Positions 12,205-22,019 are shown, numbered from the stretch's first letter. The stretch is 64,000 nt of DNA from an uncultured Eubacteriales bacterium (GCA_934481515.1 CAKSPO010000005.1:1-64000), one strand, 5' to 3'. Program-made: numbers and translations. The notes: generated by a model not told the origin, from the sequence alone.

Positions 12205-12598
12205 AAAAGGAGGAGGGGGAAATGCCGCCGGGGTGTTGGTTCGTATTTCTTAGAAACGGGCGGGTGGACCCCGCGCAGGCTTTGCCTGCTTCCTACCGAG
12301 GTAGAGGGGATTCCGACGTTTGACGGGAGCCGGAGCGGAATGTGTAGATGGGATTTTTAGCCCGGCGAAAGCCGATAAGAAAATGAAAATGACCGCAATG
12401 AAAACGGTTTTTCCGGCGTTGTACGAGCGTTCCGGTTTAATCAACTCGGTAGGGGCGGGGTCTACCCGCCCGTTTGTAAATGGTTTTGAGGTACATCTGG
12501 TAGAGGCACCAACAAGCGCCGCCCGATTGTTCGATTCGCCGCGTTGTAAATGGGCACCCGTTTCCGAGGGAAAAAAACGGAATGTTCGTGCGGATTTT
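12205..12598. repeat. Composite repeat block between dnaA and oriC
   Basis: A B module (about 12210-12300, long form with an inner GCAGGC/GCCTGC hairpin), one T region (about 12300-12440) and an A module (about 12448 to the dnaA stop) fill this gap. The same modules recur in other gaps. The block lies directly between dnaA and the DnaA boxes. Confidence 0.75.
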
Positions 12599-13999
12599 TC
12601 AGGAAAGTCCGGCGATTTCTTTTTTCAGGTCTCCTATTTCCAATGCAAAGGAAGGATCCTGTGCGATTTTGGTCAGTACAAGGTTGTAGGAAGAGATGAT
12701 GGTGGAATGGTCGCGGTCAAACAGCTTTGCGATTCCGGGAAAAGACATTTCGGTCAGTTCACGGATCAGATAGATGGTGGTGTGTCTTGCCGAAGCAATC
12801 TCTTTGTTCCGTTTGCTTCCGGTCAGATCTTCTTTGGAAATGCCGTATTTGTTGAATACGGCGGTGAAAACCTTATCAACCGTAATTCCGACTGGTTCCG
12901 CACCTCCGAGAAGTTCGGAAATGCACTCATGTGCCAGCTCCATGGTGATTTCTTTTCCGGAAAGAAAGCTCAGGGCGCCGAGCTTTTTAATGGCTCCTTC
13001 AATCTGGCGGATGTTGGAGCGGAGATTTTCGCCGAGAAAATTCAGCACATCGTCCGGAATGGAGACGTTGACCTGTGCCGCTTTGTTTTTGATGATGGCG
13101 ATTCTAAGTTCCAGATCCGGCGGTTCGATATCGGCAAGCAGTCCCCACTCAAAGCGGGTCTTGAGACGATCCTCCAGCGTTTTGATGTCCCGCGGGGGGC
13201 GGTCGGAGGTCAGAATGATTTGTTTTTTTTCGTCATACAGACGGTTGAATGTGTGGAAGAATTCCTCCTGCGTGGAAATTTTGCCCGCGATGAACTGAAT
13301 ATCATCGATCAGGAGCACATCGCAGTTCCGGTATTTGTTCCGGAAATCCTCCATCGTTTTGTTGGCAAGGCAGGAAATCATCTGGTTGGTAAAATCCTCG
13401 CCCTTGGTATACATGATTTTGATGTTTGGATTTTTTTGTTTGAGCCGGTTGATGGTAGCATACAGAAGGTGCGTTTTTCCGAGTCCGCTGTTGCCGTAAA
13501 TGAACAGAGGGTTATAGTTGGTTGCCGGATGCTCCGCCACGGCGACGCAGGCGGCATGTGCAAACTTGTTGGTGCTTCCGACAATGAAATTTTCAAAGGT
13601 ATACTCGAAATTGTAGGTCGGCAGGTTTTCCGTTTCCGGATCCGATTCTTTTTTCTGGGAAAGACCGATCACGGGACTGCGCATCTCGTCCGATGCGGAG
13701 GAGGAACCTGTGAACGAAAGCCGCACCCGGACATCAAAGCCGAGCAGACGGCAAAATGCTTTCCGGATGTCCTCCAGATATTTGTCCCGGACGATCCGGT
13801 ATTTGAATTCGGATTCGATTCCCATACTGACCACGTAATCCGGATCCTCGTCCTTTTCCTTCGGTTCCTCCCTGAAGGAAAGAATGGAGATTTCCCCGAA
13901 CCAAAGGTTGATGGAGGTTTCCGAAAGTTTTTCGCGGAAGGAGTCCTTTACCATATTCCAGACTTCCTGTATTTCCTCTGTGTAATTCTGATCTTTCAT
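12599..13999 (-). CDS. dnaA: Chromosomal replication initiator protein DnaA
   Basis: DnaA is the AAA+ initiator that binds the origin boxes and opens the duplex. The 466 residues show the four usual domains: an N-terminal helicase-loading domain, a short linker, the AAA+ core with Walker A (GNSGLGKTHLLYA, near residue 170) and Walker B (DVLLIDDIQF), and the DNA-binding domain with the signature SARHTTIYLIRELT near residue 400. The ATG follows AAAGGAG. A good sigma-A promoter lies at 14043-14071. The gene precedes the box cluster and dnaN on the same strand, as in most Firmicutes. Confidence 0.98.
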   Translation of the reverse strand: MKDQNYTEEIQEVWNMVKDSFREKLSETSINLWFGEISILSFREEPKEKDEDPDYVVSMGIESEFKYRIVRDKYLEDIRKAFCRLLGFDVRVRLSFTGSSSASDEMRSPVIGLSQKKESDPETENLPTYNFEYTFENFIVGSTNKFAHAACVAVAEHPATNYNPLFIYGNSGLGKTHLLYATINRLKQKNPNIKIMYTKGEDFTNQMISCLANKTMEDFRNKYRNCDVLLIDDIQFIAGKISTQEEFFHTFNRLYDEKKQIILTSDRPPRDIKTLEDRLKTRFEWGLLADIEPPDLELRIAIIKNKAAQVNVSIPDDVLNFLGENLRSNIRQIEGAIKKLGALSFLSGKEITMELAHECISELLGGAEPVGITVDKVFTAVFNKYGISKEDLTGSKRNKEIASARHTTIYLIRELTEMSFPGIAKLFDRDHSTIISSYNLVLTKIAQDPSFALEIGDLKKEIAGLS

Positions 14000-14042
14000 C
14001 CCGGAGACTCCTTTCGGAAAAACAGCATATTATAATATTTAT

Positions 14043-14071
14043 ATTATAGCATAAATATATAATAAATGCAA
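14043..14071 (-). promoter_or_regulatory. Promoter of dnaA
   Basis: On the minus strand TTGCAT and TATAAT are separated by 17 bases in a very AT-rich stretch, about 45 bases before the dnaA start codon. A second TATAAT-like element lies closer to the gene. No DnaA box is obvious in this short upstream region. Confidence 0.75.
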
Positions 14072-14194
14072 GTTTTCTTTTTTGAAAACAGGAAAATTTA
14101 CAAAAAATTTGATTATAGGAAAGAAAAAAAGAACCGATACCATGAAATTCGGAAAAAATTCAGAACTCCGGGGAGAACATGGCCGCGGTTTTTG

Positions 14195-15265
14195 CAATGG
14201 GCGGTGGAATGATGACGGGATGGTTGTGCAGGTTCCATAGAGGCGGGCGGGTTGACCCCGCGCGGGCAAAGCCGGTTTCCTGCGGACATAGAAGAGTTTT
14301 TTTGTTCAGCGGAAGCCGGAAGCGGAGTGGAAAGTTATCGTTTTGCAAAACAGCAAAAATTCCATGATACAGTTCACACCTCATCCGCCGCTGACGCGGT
14401 TCCCCTGTCTCGCTGCGGCTCGGGCACACTCGGGTTCTGACAGTCCCCCGGACTGTCATTCATTACCCTCGTGCCGCTTCGCTACCCACTGGAGAAGGCT
14501 TTGGGGTAAATGCCCCTTGCATAAAAAACTATGCTGATTGCCGTGGGCATGTTCGGCTTTCATTCCTTTCCCGCAAAAATGTCAAACCAAAACGAAAAAT
14601 GCAGGGATAAAAAACAATTTTTCCGGCGGTGCACAAACGTTCCGGTTTTTTCTGATTCCGTAGGGGCGGGGTCAACCCGCCCGTTCGTGAAGGGGTTGCG
14701 GTACATCGGGCAGGGGCACCAAGGAACGCATCCGATTGGTCAATTACCGCATTACAAAGAAAAATAAAATCCGGCGGGGTAGATGTTGCCGGGGTGGTTG
14801 TGCGAATTTCTTAGGAACGGGCGGGTTGACCCCGCCCCTACGGTGTGTAGAGGAAATTTTTTATTCAGCAGAAGCCGGAAACATGCCGCCGGGATGGTTG
14901 TGCGGGTTCCTTAGAAGCGGGCGGGTAGACCCCGCGCGGGCAACGCCCGTTTCCTACGAGGGAGAAGAAAATTTTTTGTTCAGCAGAAGCCGGAAACGTA
15001 ATGTCAAATAGAATTTTTTCACCCGGCGGGAATCGAAAATACCGCAATGAAAAACGGTTTCCCGGCGTTGCACAAGCATTCCGGTTCCCCCTCAGTTGGT
15101 AGGATGCAGGCAAAGCCTGCGCAGGGTCTGCCCGCCCGTTTGCGGAGGTTTTGCGGTACATCTGGCAGGGGCACCAATGTGCGTCTTTTAAGGAGCGGTT
15201 TTTCGTATTACAAAAACAAATCCGGCGGGGGAATGCCCGCTCGTTTCTGAAAAGTCTGTACAATC
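14195..15265. repeat. Composite repeat block upstream of dnaA
   Basis: This 1-kb block contains a B module (about 14200-14285), the longest L module (about 14323-14580), a full A-B unit (about 14660-14841), a second B (about 14880-14960), a T region and a truncated long-form A (about 15099-15250). The L copy carries extra sequence missing from the copy near 5560, including the inverted repeat ACAGTCCCCCGGACTGT, and this part also begins the window. I see no supported gene. Confidence 0.8.
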
Positions 15266-15279
15266 ATTCCCGTAAAGCA

Positions 15280-17478
15280 TTAAGTACGGTCGGAGCGGAA
15301 AAGAACCGCGGAAAGAGCAAGCAGAAGGACAGGAAGGAAAAGAAACAGGAGAGAAAACAGCGCGCAGGCTCCGTCCGTGACGGTCAGGGAGGCGGAGAAA
15401 ATCTGTTTTCCTTCCGTCCTGATTTCTCTGTAATCGGTTTCGGCAAGCGCGGAAAGTCCGTTTTTCAACAGGTGATAATTGGACTGTTCCGAAAGAAAAT
15501 CCGCTACCTCGCTGACGGAATCCTCGGAGGAGAGCCAGATGAGCGTGGAGTCTTCTTTTTTTGCAATTGCACCGCAGACCAGTGTCTCTGCTGTTTCTTC
15601 CGTTGTTCCGTCCTCTTTTTGACGGTTCGCCTTTTCCGAACTGTAAATCCACGGTGTGACGGTTGCTAAAGTGTCGGGAAGAAGCCGGATGGGAGAGGCG
15701 GCGGAAACAAAGAAGCGTCCGTCAAAATCTCCGGTGTATATGCCGGATGAGACGTGTGCAAAAAACAGATATCCGCTTTCCTGCTCTTCTGCGGGAAGAT
15801 AGGAGGCATCCTTTTCGCAGATGAGAAAGGTATCGTTTTCCAACCCCATTCCGTAGTTTTCCAGCACCTCTGACAGATTCGGAAAGTCTGCCTTTTCGGT
15901 CAGGTGGGATGTGGTAAGAAAGAGATTCCCGCCGGAGGAAAGATATTTTTTCAGCAAAACGGTTTCGTCCTTGTCCGGGTCCTCCTTTGGGGCATGCAGG
16001 ATCAGCAGGCTGCAATCGGCGGGTATTTCGGCAAGGGAGGAGATTGGAATCAGGTCAAATCCGGCGGAGGCGACCGATTGCAAAAATGCGTCATCCGGGA
16101 CTTCAAAGGTTTCGTTTTTCAGATAACAGGCGGTGGAGAGAGTGGAGGTTACATAGAGGATGGCGTTGGAAAGTGCGGAATCTCCGTCAAAATAAGCTTT
16201 CGTGCAGGCGGCGGATTCGTACAGTGTTCTGCCGCAGGAAACCAGTGCGGGGTTCAGTCCTTCCGCCGAACCGCTCTCCGCATAGGAAAAGAAGGCGGAG
16301 AGAAAGGAGAGGTAGAGATCGGACGAAAGATCCGCTTTCAGTACCGAATTATAATAGTGGTACAGGGAGGAGGGAGGCAGAATCCGGTAGCGGTTGCCGG
16401 AGGAAACGATCAGGCTCTGGTTTTCCACCGTCGTGGCGGAAGAAATATCCTCGGGAATTTCTTCCGGCAGGATCAGTCGGAGACGGATGTGCGGATTCTG
16501 CTCCGCAAAGCGCGAAAAAAAAGTGTAAAGATCTGCGTCTGCGTCCCGGATGCCGCGCGTACAGACATAAGATAGTGTCACGTCGGTGTCAAGCTTTTTC
16601 AAAAGCGTTTCGGTGGATTCCGAAAGAGAAAACGTATCCTTTCCGGTTACGTCCGGGTGCAGAATCCGATCCGGAAGCAGCAGGAAGGCGGCATTGAGCA
16701 GAAGAAAAACGATTGCGCCGGCAACGGTGCCGATTCCGCGCATCGAAGGATGGCGGATCGGTTGGTGAAGAAGCACGGCGAGGAGCAGAAACAGCGCAGC
16801 TCCGCTCACAAAGAAGAAGGTGCCGGAGAGGCTGAAACGACCGTGCAGAAAGCCTTCTGTTCCGAATAGGTATCCAAGATAGGATGCGGCGGGAAAGAGT
16901 CTTACAGAGGCGCAGACGCGCCACAGAAGCGACGCGAGCGTAAGAACTCCCCCACAGACGAAAACGGAGACGCGACCGGAGAAAAAAGAAAAAGAAAAGA
17001 GGAAAACGGAAATCAGAAACGCGCCGTAAAGAAGCAGACCGAACAGAGAAACATAAGCGGAAGACAGAGAGAGTGTGCCGAAAAGAGACAGGAACAGCGG
17101 AAAGGTGCACAAAAACAGCATGGGGACGAGAAAGAGCGTCAGGTCTGCAAAGTAAGTACCGAGAATAGAGCGGGTGAAAGATTCACGGGATGCCGGGTGC
17201 CCCGCTTTTTCCGAGGAGGTGCATCGTTCATTTTTCCGGGGGGCAGGCGAGCACCTTTTTTCGGACATATCCGCCGCGCTGAGGGTCAGCCAGAGACCGA
17301 GGAACAGGGGAATCAGAAAAGAAAATCCTTCCAGCGAATACAACAGGTCTCCGTATCCCGTTTTCAGCTGAAACAGAATGATGAAAATTCCGGAAAAAAT
17401 CAGAAAAAGTGTTGCCGGAATCAAATAAAAAAAGGAACGCCGCATACGCCGCAATTCTGTTCTGTAAGAGTTTTTCAT
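15280..17478 (-). CDS. GldF/GldG-like ABC-2 membrane protein (fused permease and auxiliary domain)
   Basis: This 732-residue protein joins an ABC-2-type membrane region (about six segments in residues 1-265, with a basic start and ALLLAV-type helices) to a long extracytoplasmic domain resembling the GldG/ABC_transp_aux family (SLSESTETLLKKLDTDVTLS, LLILHAPKEDPDKDE, LKKYLSSGGNLFLTTS). A final membrane segment lies near the C-terminus. Family members work with an ATPase in export systems; the substrate is unknown. The first loop carries a Cys/Lys/Ser-rich insert (about residues 74-100). AAAGGAG precedes the ATG by ten bases. No ABC ATPase is adjacent, so the partner must be elsewhere or lost. 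Repeat blocks flank it on both sides. Confidence 0.75.
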   Translation of the reverse strand: MKNSYRTELRRMRRSFFYLIPATLFLIFSGIFIILFQLKTGYGDLLYSLEGFSFLIPLFLGLWLTLSAADMSEKRCSPAPRKNERCTSSEKAGHPASRESFTRSILGTYFADLTLFLVPMLFLCTFPLFLSLFGTLSLSSAYVSLFGLLLYGAFLISVFLFSFSFFSGRVSVFVCGGVLTLASLLWRVCASVRLFPAASYLGYLFGTEGFLHGRFSLSGTFFFVSGAALFLLLAVLLHQPIRHPSMRGIGTVAGAIVFLLLNAAFLLLPDRILHPDVTGKDTFSLSESTETLLKKLDTDVTLSYVCTRGIRDADADLYTFFSRFAEQNPHIRLRLILPEEIPEDISSATTVENQSLIVSSGNRYRILPPSSLYHYYNSVLKADLSSDLYLSFLSAFFSYAESGSAEGLNPALVSCGRTLYESAACTKAYFDGDSALSNAILYVTSTLSTACYLKNETFEVPDDAFLQSVASAGFDLIPISSLAEIPADCSLLILHAPKEDPDKDETVLLKKYLSSGGNLFLTTSHLTEKADFPNLSEVLENYGMGLENDTFLICEKDASYLPAEEQESGYLFFAHVSSGIYTGDFDGRFFVSAASPIRLLPDTLATVTPWIYSSEKANRQKEDGTTEETAETLVCGAIAKKEDSTLIWLSSEDSVSEVADFLSEQSNYHLLKNGLSALAETDYREIRTEGKQIFSASLTVTDGACALFSLLFLFLPVLLLALSAVLFRSDRT

Positions 17479-18173
17479 AAAATGAGATCTCCTTTCCGCG
17501 GAATTTTTAGAATTTTGTTGGCTTGAGGTTTTATTTTTTGTGTTTTGGGGTGTTGAAATTACGCTTTTGAAACCGGGAAGCTGTTCTTCCGGCGTTTTTC
17601 AGTCGGATGCAGGCGTAAAATCCCATTCTTTATATCCTATGATATCCTATGCTACACTCTTTTTGTGTAAACCACTTGAACCTGATTTGATTTTTTTCTG
17701 ATTCTGATGCAACCGGAATCGTGGCGGCGGACGGGGAAGCTGCCGGGATGGTTGTGCGGGTTCCTTAGAGGTGGACGGGTGGACCCTGCGCGGGCAACGC
17801 CCGTTTCCTACGAGGGAGATGGTATTTTTTCGTCCGGCGGAAGCCGGATGCGTAATGACAAATAGGATTTTTTCGCCCAGCAGAAGCCGATAAGAAAATG
17901 AAAATGACCGCAATGTAAAACAAATTTTCCGGCGTTGCGCAAGCGTTCCGGTTCCCTTTCAATTGGTAGGATGCAGGCAAAGCCTGCGCAGGGTCTGCCC
18001 GCCCGTTTGTGCGAATTTTGCGGTACAGCGGACAGGGGCACCAGCGAACGCATCCGATTGTCCGATTTACCGCGTTGTAAATGGGCACCCGTTTCCGGCA
18101 GGCGCGGGAAGAGGAAAAAATCTTTTATCATTCCGAAGCCAAAGAGGAAAAGAATTTTTTATCGTGGAGGAGA
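17479..18173. repeat. Spacer with a composite repeat block
   Basis: From 17479 to about 17700 I see only AT-rich sequence, with a short direct repeat (ATATCCTATG twice) near 17633-17655. From about 17730 the block has a B module (long form), a T region (about 17815-17930) and a long-form A module (about 17966-18110). The A copy shares its tail, CGCATCCGATTGTCCGATTT, with other copies. No gene is supported. Confidence 0.7.
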
Positions 18174-18210
18174 CAAAACGGCAGGCACCCCTGCATGGAG
18201 TGCCTGTCGT
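18174..18210 (-). terminator. Terminator after the nucleoside ABC operon
   Basis: On the minus strand ACGACAGGCACTCC and GGGGTGCCTGCCGT form a long GC-rich stem with a short loop (one G-T type wobble), followed by TTTTG. It lies about 25 bases past the stop of the last permease gene and marks the end of that operon. Confidence 0.75.
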
Positions 18211-18233
18211 TTGGTTTTTTTTTTGAAAGGATA

Positions 18234-19166
18234 TCAGCGATCCTCGCGGAAGTAGGAAAGCCCCAGTGCTTTCGGAGGCTGGTTTTCCCGCTTGTTGCGG
18301 ATGCTGGTGATGATGAGAACGATGACCGTAACGACGTACGGGAGCATTTTGAGAATGTCCTTCTGTGCGAAGGAGATGCCGGGGATGTAGGAACTGACGT
18401 TGTAGAGAATTCCGAACACGATGGAGCCGAAAATACCGATGTGAGGCTTCCAGACCGTGAAAATGACCAATGCGATGGCAAGCCATCCGATGGCTTCGAT
18501 TGCGTACTCCCAGCAGCCGTAGAGGTTGTCCATGATGTAGCAGAGTCCTCCAAGCCCGGCGATGCCGGAGCCGATGAAGGTTGCCGTATAACGGTAGAGG
18601 GAGATATTGATGCCGGCGGCGTCTGCCGTTGCGGGATTTTCTCCGACGGCGCGGAGCTGGAGTCCTACGCGGGTCTTACCCAGGACGAAGGAGACGACAA
18701 GCGCAATGGCAATGGCAAGATAGACCATGATTCCGTAGGAGAGGAACAGATCACCGAACCAGCCGAGCTTTGAGGCGGCGGGAATCAGGGTGGAGAAATA
18801 CTTTGCCGCAAAGGCGAAGGAACCGGTTTTTCCGATGATGAATTCGGTAATACCGGCGCCAAATGTGGTCAGCACAAGACCTGTGACGTTCTGGTTGGCG
18901 CGGAGGGTGACGGTCAGGAAGCAGTAGATCAGACCGAGAATCGCTCCGCCCGCAAAAGACGCGAGAATGGAAATCAGAACGGTCAGAAAGGGCGGCATTC
19001 CCTTTCCGCAAAGATAGATTGCCGCGCACCCGGTGGCAGCTCCTACCGACATGATGCCGGGAATACCGAGGTTCAGGTGTCCGGATTTTTCGGTCAGGGT
19101 TTCTCCCGTGGAGCCGAGCAGGAAGGTCATACCGTATTTGATGGCTTCTACCAGAAATGAAATCAT
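18234..19166 (-). CDS. Nucleoside/simple sugar ABC transporter permease (NupQ-like)
   Basis: This 310-residue membrane protein has about eight hydrophobic segments and the BPD_transp_2 pattern seen in BmpC/NupQ/YufQ permeases (EKSGHLNLGIPGIM, GANQN-like RANQNVTGLVL, VGENPATADAAGIN, GIAGLGG). It forms the transmembrane channel with the preceding permease. AGGAGG lies before the ATG, and only three bases separate it from the upstream permease, so both are co-translated. The neighbouring BMP-type binding lipoprotein and xpt point to purine nucleosides as substrate, by inference. The terminator at 18174-18210 closes the operon. Confidence 0.88.
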   Translation of the reverse strand: MISFLVEAIKYGMTFLLGSTGETLTEKSGHLNLGIPGIMSVGAATGCAAIYLCGKGMPPFLTVLISILASFAGGAILGLIYCFLTVTLRANQNVTGLVLTTFGAGITEFIIGKTGSFAFAAKYFSTLIPAASKLGWFGDLFLSYGIMVYLAIAIALVVSFVLGKTRVGLQLRAVGENPATADAAGINISLYRYTATFIGSGIAGLGGLCYIMDNLYGCWEYAIEAIGWLAIALVIFTVWKPHIGIFGSIVFGILYNVSSYIPGISFAQKDILKMLPYVVTVIVLIITSIRNKRENQPPKALGLSYFREDR

Positions 19167-19169
19167 ACT

Positions 19170-20255
19170 TTATGCCTCCTTTTCCGTTTTGCGAAAGACG
19201 AGCCGGTAGTTGATGAAGAACTCACAGCCAATGATGAAAAACAGAATCAGTGCCGTTGTGATGTCGGAGATGTTGTCCAGACGGAAATCGGTCTTGAGCT
19301 GCATGGAGCCTGCCTCCAGAAAGACGATCAGGAATGAGGTCAGCACCATGGAAAGCGGATTGAACTTGGCAAGCCAGGAGACCATGATTGCCGTGAATCC
19401 CCTGCCCCCGGCGCTTCCCGTGGAGACGGTGTGGTTCATTCCGCCGGCGATAATCAGACCTGCGAGACCGCAGATGGCACCGGAGAGCAGAAGCGTGCGG
19501 ATGATGACCTTTTTGACATTGATGCCGACATAGCGTGCGGTGTTTTCGCTTTCGCCGACAACGGAAAGCTCATACCCGTGCTTGCTGTAACGGAGGTAGA
19601 TGTAGATGAGAATTGTGACGGCGACCACCACAAGGCAGTTCAGCACGTACTCGTTATAAACGGTCGGGAAACCGTACTCGTGCATCGGTTTGAGCGTTCC
19701 GGAGCCGTTTTTGACCCACACGTCGATGAAAAACGCAACCAGCTGAATGGCGATGTAGTTCATCATCAGCGTGAACAGCGTTTCATTGGTGTTCCACTGT
19801 GCCTTGAAGAACGCCGGGACGAACGCCCAGAGTGCGCCCGCTCCGATGCTTGCCACGGTCATCAGAACCCACAAAAGCCCCTGCGGGATCTTTCCTCCGA
19901 GATAGAACATACAAGCCGTTGCGGCAAGGGCGCCGACCAGAACCTGCCCCTCTCCGCCGATGTTCCAGAAGTGCATCCGGAACGCGGGCGTCAAAGCGAC
20001 CGCGACGCAGAGCAGGATGGAGACGGAATACAGATTTGCAAAAATCAGGTTTTCCGTTCCGAAGTTTCCTTTGAGCATGGAGCGGAAATAGCGGATGGGG
20101 GTGACCCCGGAGAAGAGAAACACGATCAGTGCGCAGAGCAGGATCGCCAGAACGACTGCAATCACACGGATCAGCGCTGCCTTCCAGCCCGGAATGGCAT
20201 CCCGCTTGACGACATGGAACAGCGGTTCCCTTTTTTTCTTTTCAACGGTTTTCAT
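19170..20255 (-). CDS. Nucleoside/simple sugar ABC transporter permease (NupP-like)
   Basis: This 361-residue permease of the BPD_transp_2 family has about nine membrane segments and typical stretches (NIGGEGQVLVGALAA, NETLFTLMMNYIAIQ, VGESENTARYVGIN, GGRGFTAIMVSWLAKFNP). The start at 20255 is preceded by AGGAAG with eight bases of spacing; a longer reading of 372 residues is possible but lacks a site. The start lies inside the 3' end of the ATPase gene, overlapping it by 14 bases, which suggests translational coupling. It pairs with the second permease to form the channel. Confidence 0.88.
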   Translation of the reverse strand: MKTVEKKKREPLFHVVKRDAIPGWKAALIRVIAVVLAILLCALIVFLFSGVTPIRYFRSMLKGNFGTENLIFANLYSVSILLCVAVALTPAFRMHFWNIGGEGQVLVGALAATACMFYLGGKIPQGLLWVLMTVASIGAGALWAFVPAFFKAQWNTNETLFTLMMNYIAIQLVAFFIDVWVKNGSGTLKPMHEYGFPTVYNEYVLNCLVVVAVTILIYIYLRYSKHGYELSVVGESENTARYVGINVKKVIIRTLLLSGAICGLAGLIIAGGMNHTVSTGSAGGRGFTAIMVSWLAKFNPLSMVLTSFLIVFLEAGSMQLKTDFRLDNISDITTALILFFIIGCEFFINYRLVFRKTEKEA

Positions 20256-21993
20256 GAGAATCGCTTCCTTTCTTTCCGAGTCCGCCAAGCAGGCGGTTCA
20301 TGATCCCTCCGAAGGTGAGGCGTGGCTTTTTCTCCGCAAAAGCCGGTTGGGTCGGTTCCTCTGCGGCGGGAATCTCTGTATTTTCGGCAGGTGATTCTGC
20401 TGCAGAGTTTTTTTCTGCTGCAGAGGTTGTTTCTGCTGCAGAGGTCGTTTCTGCTGCAGAGGTCGTTTTGGTTGCCGTTCCCTTTGTCATCAGTGCGCCG
20501 ATTTCTTCCTTGGTGGCGTTCTTTCCGTCAAGGATGCCGGTGATTCTGCCGCCGCAGATGACCATGATTCGGTCACACAGTTCCACCAGAACGTCCAGAT
20601 CTTCGCCGACGAAAATGACGGCGACGCCGGATTCCTTCTGCTGAGTCAGGAGGTGGTAGATGGTGTAGGAGGAGTTGATGTCAAGACCTCTTACCGGGTA
20701 TGCCGCCATCAGAACGGACGGCGCCGCGGCAATTTCTCTTCCTACCAGAACCTTTTGTACGTTTCCGCCGGACAGGCGGCGCACCGGAACGTTGGTGCCG
20801 GGGGTCACAACTTCCAGTTCCTCAATGATGCTGTCTGCCAGTGCTTTCGGCTTTTTGCGGTCTACAAAGAAGCTGTTTCCCTTGGAATAGCTACGGAGCA
20901 TCATGTTGTCGGTGATGCCCATGTTCCCGACCAGTCCCATGCCGAGGCGATCCTCCGGAACGAAGGAAAGCCGGACACCGAGATCTCGGATCTGGAGCGG
21001 CGTTTTGTCGCGCAGATTTTCTTCTTTTCCGGTCTTGGGGTTGTTATACAGGATTTCTCCGGAGGACAGATGCTCCAGTCCCGCAATGGATTCCAGCAGT
21101 TCCCGCTGTCCGCTTCCCGCGATACCTGCGATACCGAGAATTTCTCCGGAACGGGCGGTGAAGGAAACGTCGTCGAGCACCTTGATCCCTTCCCCGTTTG
21201 TCATGCTGATATGAGAGACGCGAAGCCGATCCGTGCAGTTGTGCGGTTCGGGGCGTCCGATGTTCAAAGATATCTTTTTGCCGACCATCATTTCGGTCAG
21301 CGAGTTTTCGGTGGCGTTTTTGGTTTCCACCGTGGCGACGTGTTCTCCCTTGCGCAGAACGGCGACCCGCTCCGAGATGGAGAGAACCTCGTGCAACTTG
21401 TGTGTGATGATGATAATGGATTTTCCGTCGTCGCGCATGCGGCGAAGGACATCAAACAGACGATCCGTTTCCTGCGGGGTCAGAACCGCGGTCGGCTCGT
21501 CAAGAATCAGAATGTCGGCGCCGCGGTACAGAACCTTGATGATTTCCACGGTCTGTTTTTCGGACACGGACATTTCGTGCACTTTTTTGTTGGGATCTAG
21601 AACAAAGCCGTAGCGCCGGCAAATTTCCGAAACGCGGCGCGCGGCGGCGGCGAGGTTGTACTTCTTTCCGTCGTTGATTCCCAGAATGATGTTTTCCGTT
21701 GCCGTGAATACGTCCACCAGCTTGAAGTGCTGGTGCACCATCCCGATGCCGTAGCGGAAGGCATCCCGCGGAGAGTGGATGGTCGCTTCTTCCCCATTCA
21801 CAAAAATATGTCCGGCGTCCGGATAATAGATTCCGGCAATCATGTTCATCAGGGTGGTCTTTCCGCTCCCGTTTTCGCCGAGAATCGCAAGGATTTCCCC
21901 CTTGTAGACGGTCAGACTGACGTTTTTGTTTGCGACGACCTTGCCGAAGGATTTGGTAATGTTTTTCAGTTCGAGAGCCACGGGCTTATTCAC
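20242..21993 (-). CDS. Nucleoside/sugar ABC transporter ATPase with two ABC domains (NupO-like)
   Basis: This 583-residue protein carries two nucleotide-binding domains. The first has Walker A GENGSGKTT and Walker B DILILDEPTAVLT. The second has the degenerate Walker A GIAGSGQREL and signature RRLSGGNVQKVLVGRE, as is usual for the MglA/NupO/BmpB class. The second Walker B region reads VLMAAYPVRGLDI, typical of the class. It powers the two permeases downstream. Translation probably starts at a GTG with GGAGG seven bases upstream. The C-terminus, after about residue 508, has a low-complexity extension with SAAETT repeats, a proline- and glutamate-rich part and a basic end; I know of no function for this extension. 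Confidence 0.92.
   Translation of the reverse strand: MNKPVALELKNITKSFGKVVANKNVSLTVYKGEILAILGENGSGKTTLMNMIAGIYYPDAGHIFVNGEEATIHSPRDAFRYGIGMVHQHFKLVDVFTATENIILGINDGKKYNLAAAARRVSEICRRYGFVLDPNKKVHEMSVSEKQTVEIIKVLYRGADILILDEPTAVLTPQETDRLFDVLRRMRDDGKSIIIITHKLHEVLSISERVAVLRKGEHVATVETKNATENSLTEMMVGKKISLNIGRPEPHNCTDRLRVSHISMTNGEGIKVLDDVSFTARSGEILGIAGIAGSGQRELLESIAGLEHLSSGEILYNNPKTGKEENLRDKTPLQIRDLGVRLSFVPEDRLGMGLVGNMGITDNMMLRSYSKGNSFFVDRKKPKALADSIIEELEVVTPGTNVPVRRLSGGNVQKVLVGREIAAAPSVLMAAYPVRGLDINSSYTIYHLLTQQKESGVAVIFVGEDLDVLVELCDRIMVICGGRITGILDGKNATKEEIGALMTKGTATKTTSAAETTSAAETTSAAEKNSAAESPAENTEIPAAEEPTQPAFAEKKPRLTFGGIMNRLLGGLGKKGSDSHENR
20398..20470. repeat. 18-bp in-frame tandem repeat in the ABC ATPase gene
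   Basis: CTGCTGCAGAGGTCGTTT and close variants repeat four times with an 18-base period, encoding the SAAETT-type repeats near the end of the ATPase. Being a multiple of three, copy-number change would keep the frame. Confidence 0.85.
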
Positions 21994-22019
21994 GTTACTA
22001 CCTCCATAAGAGCTTCCAT

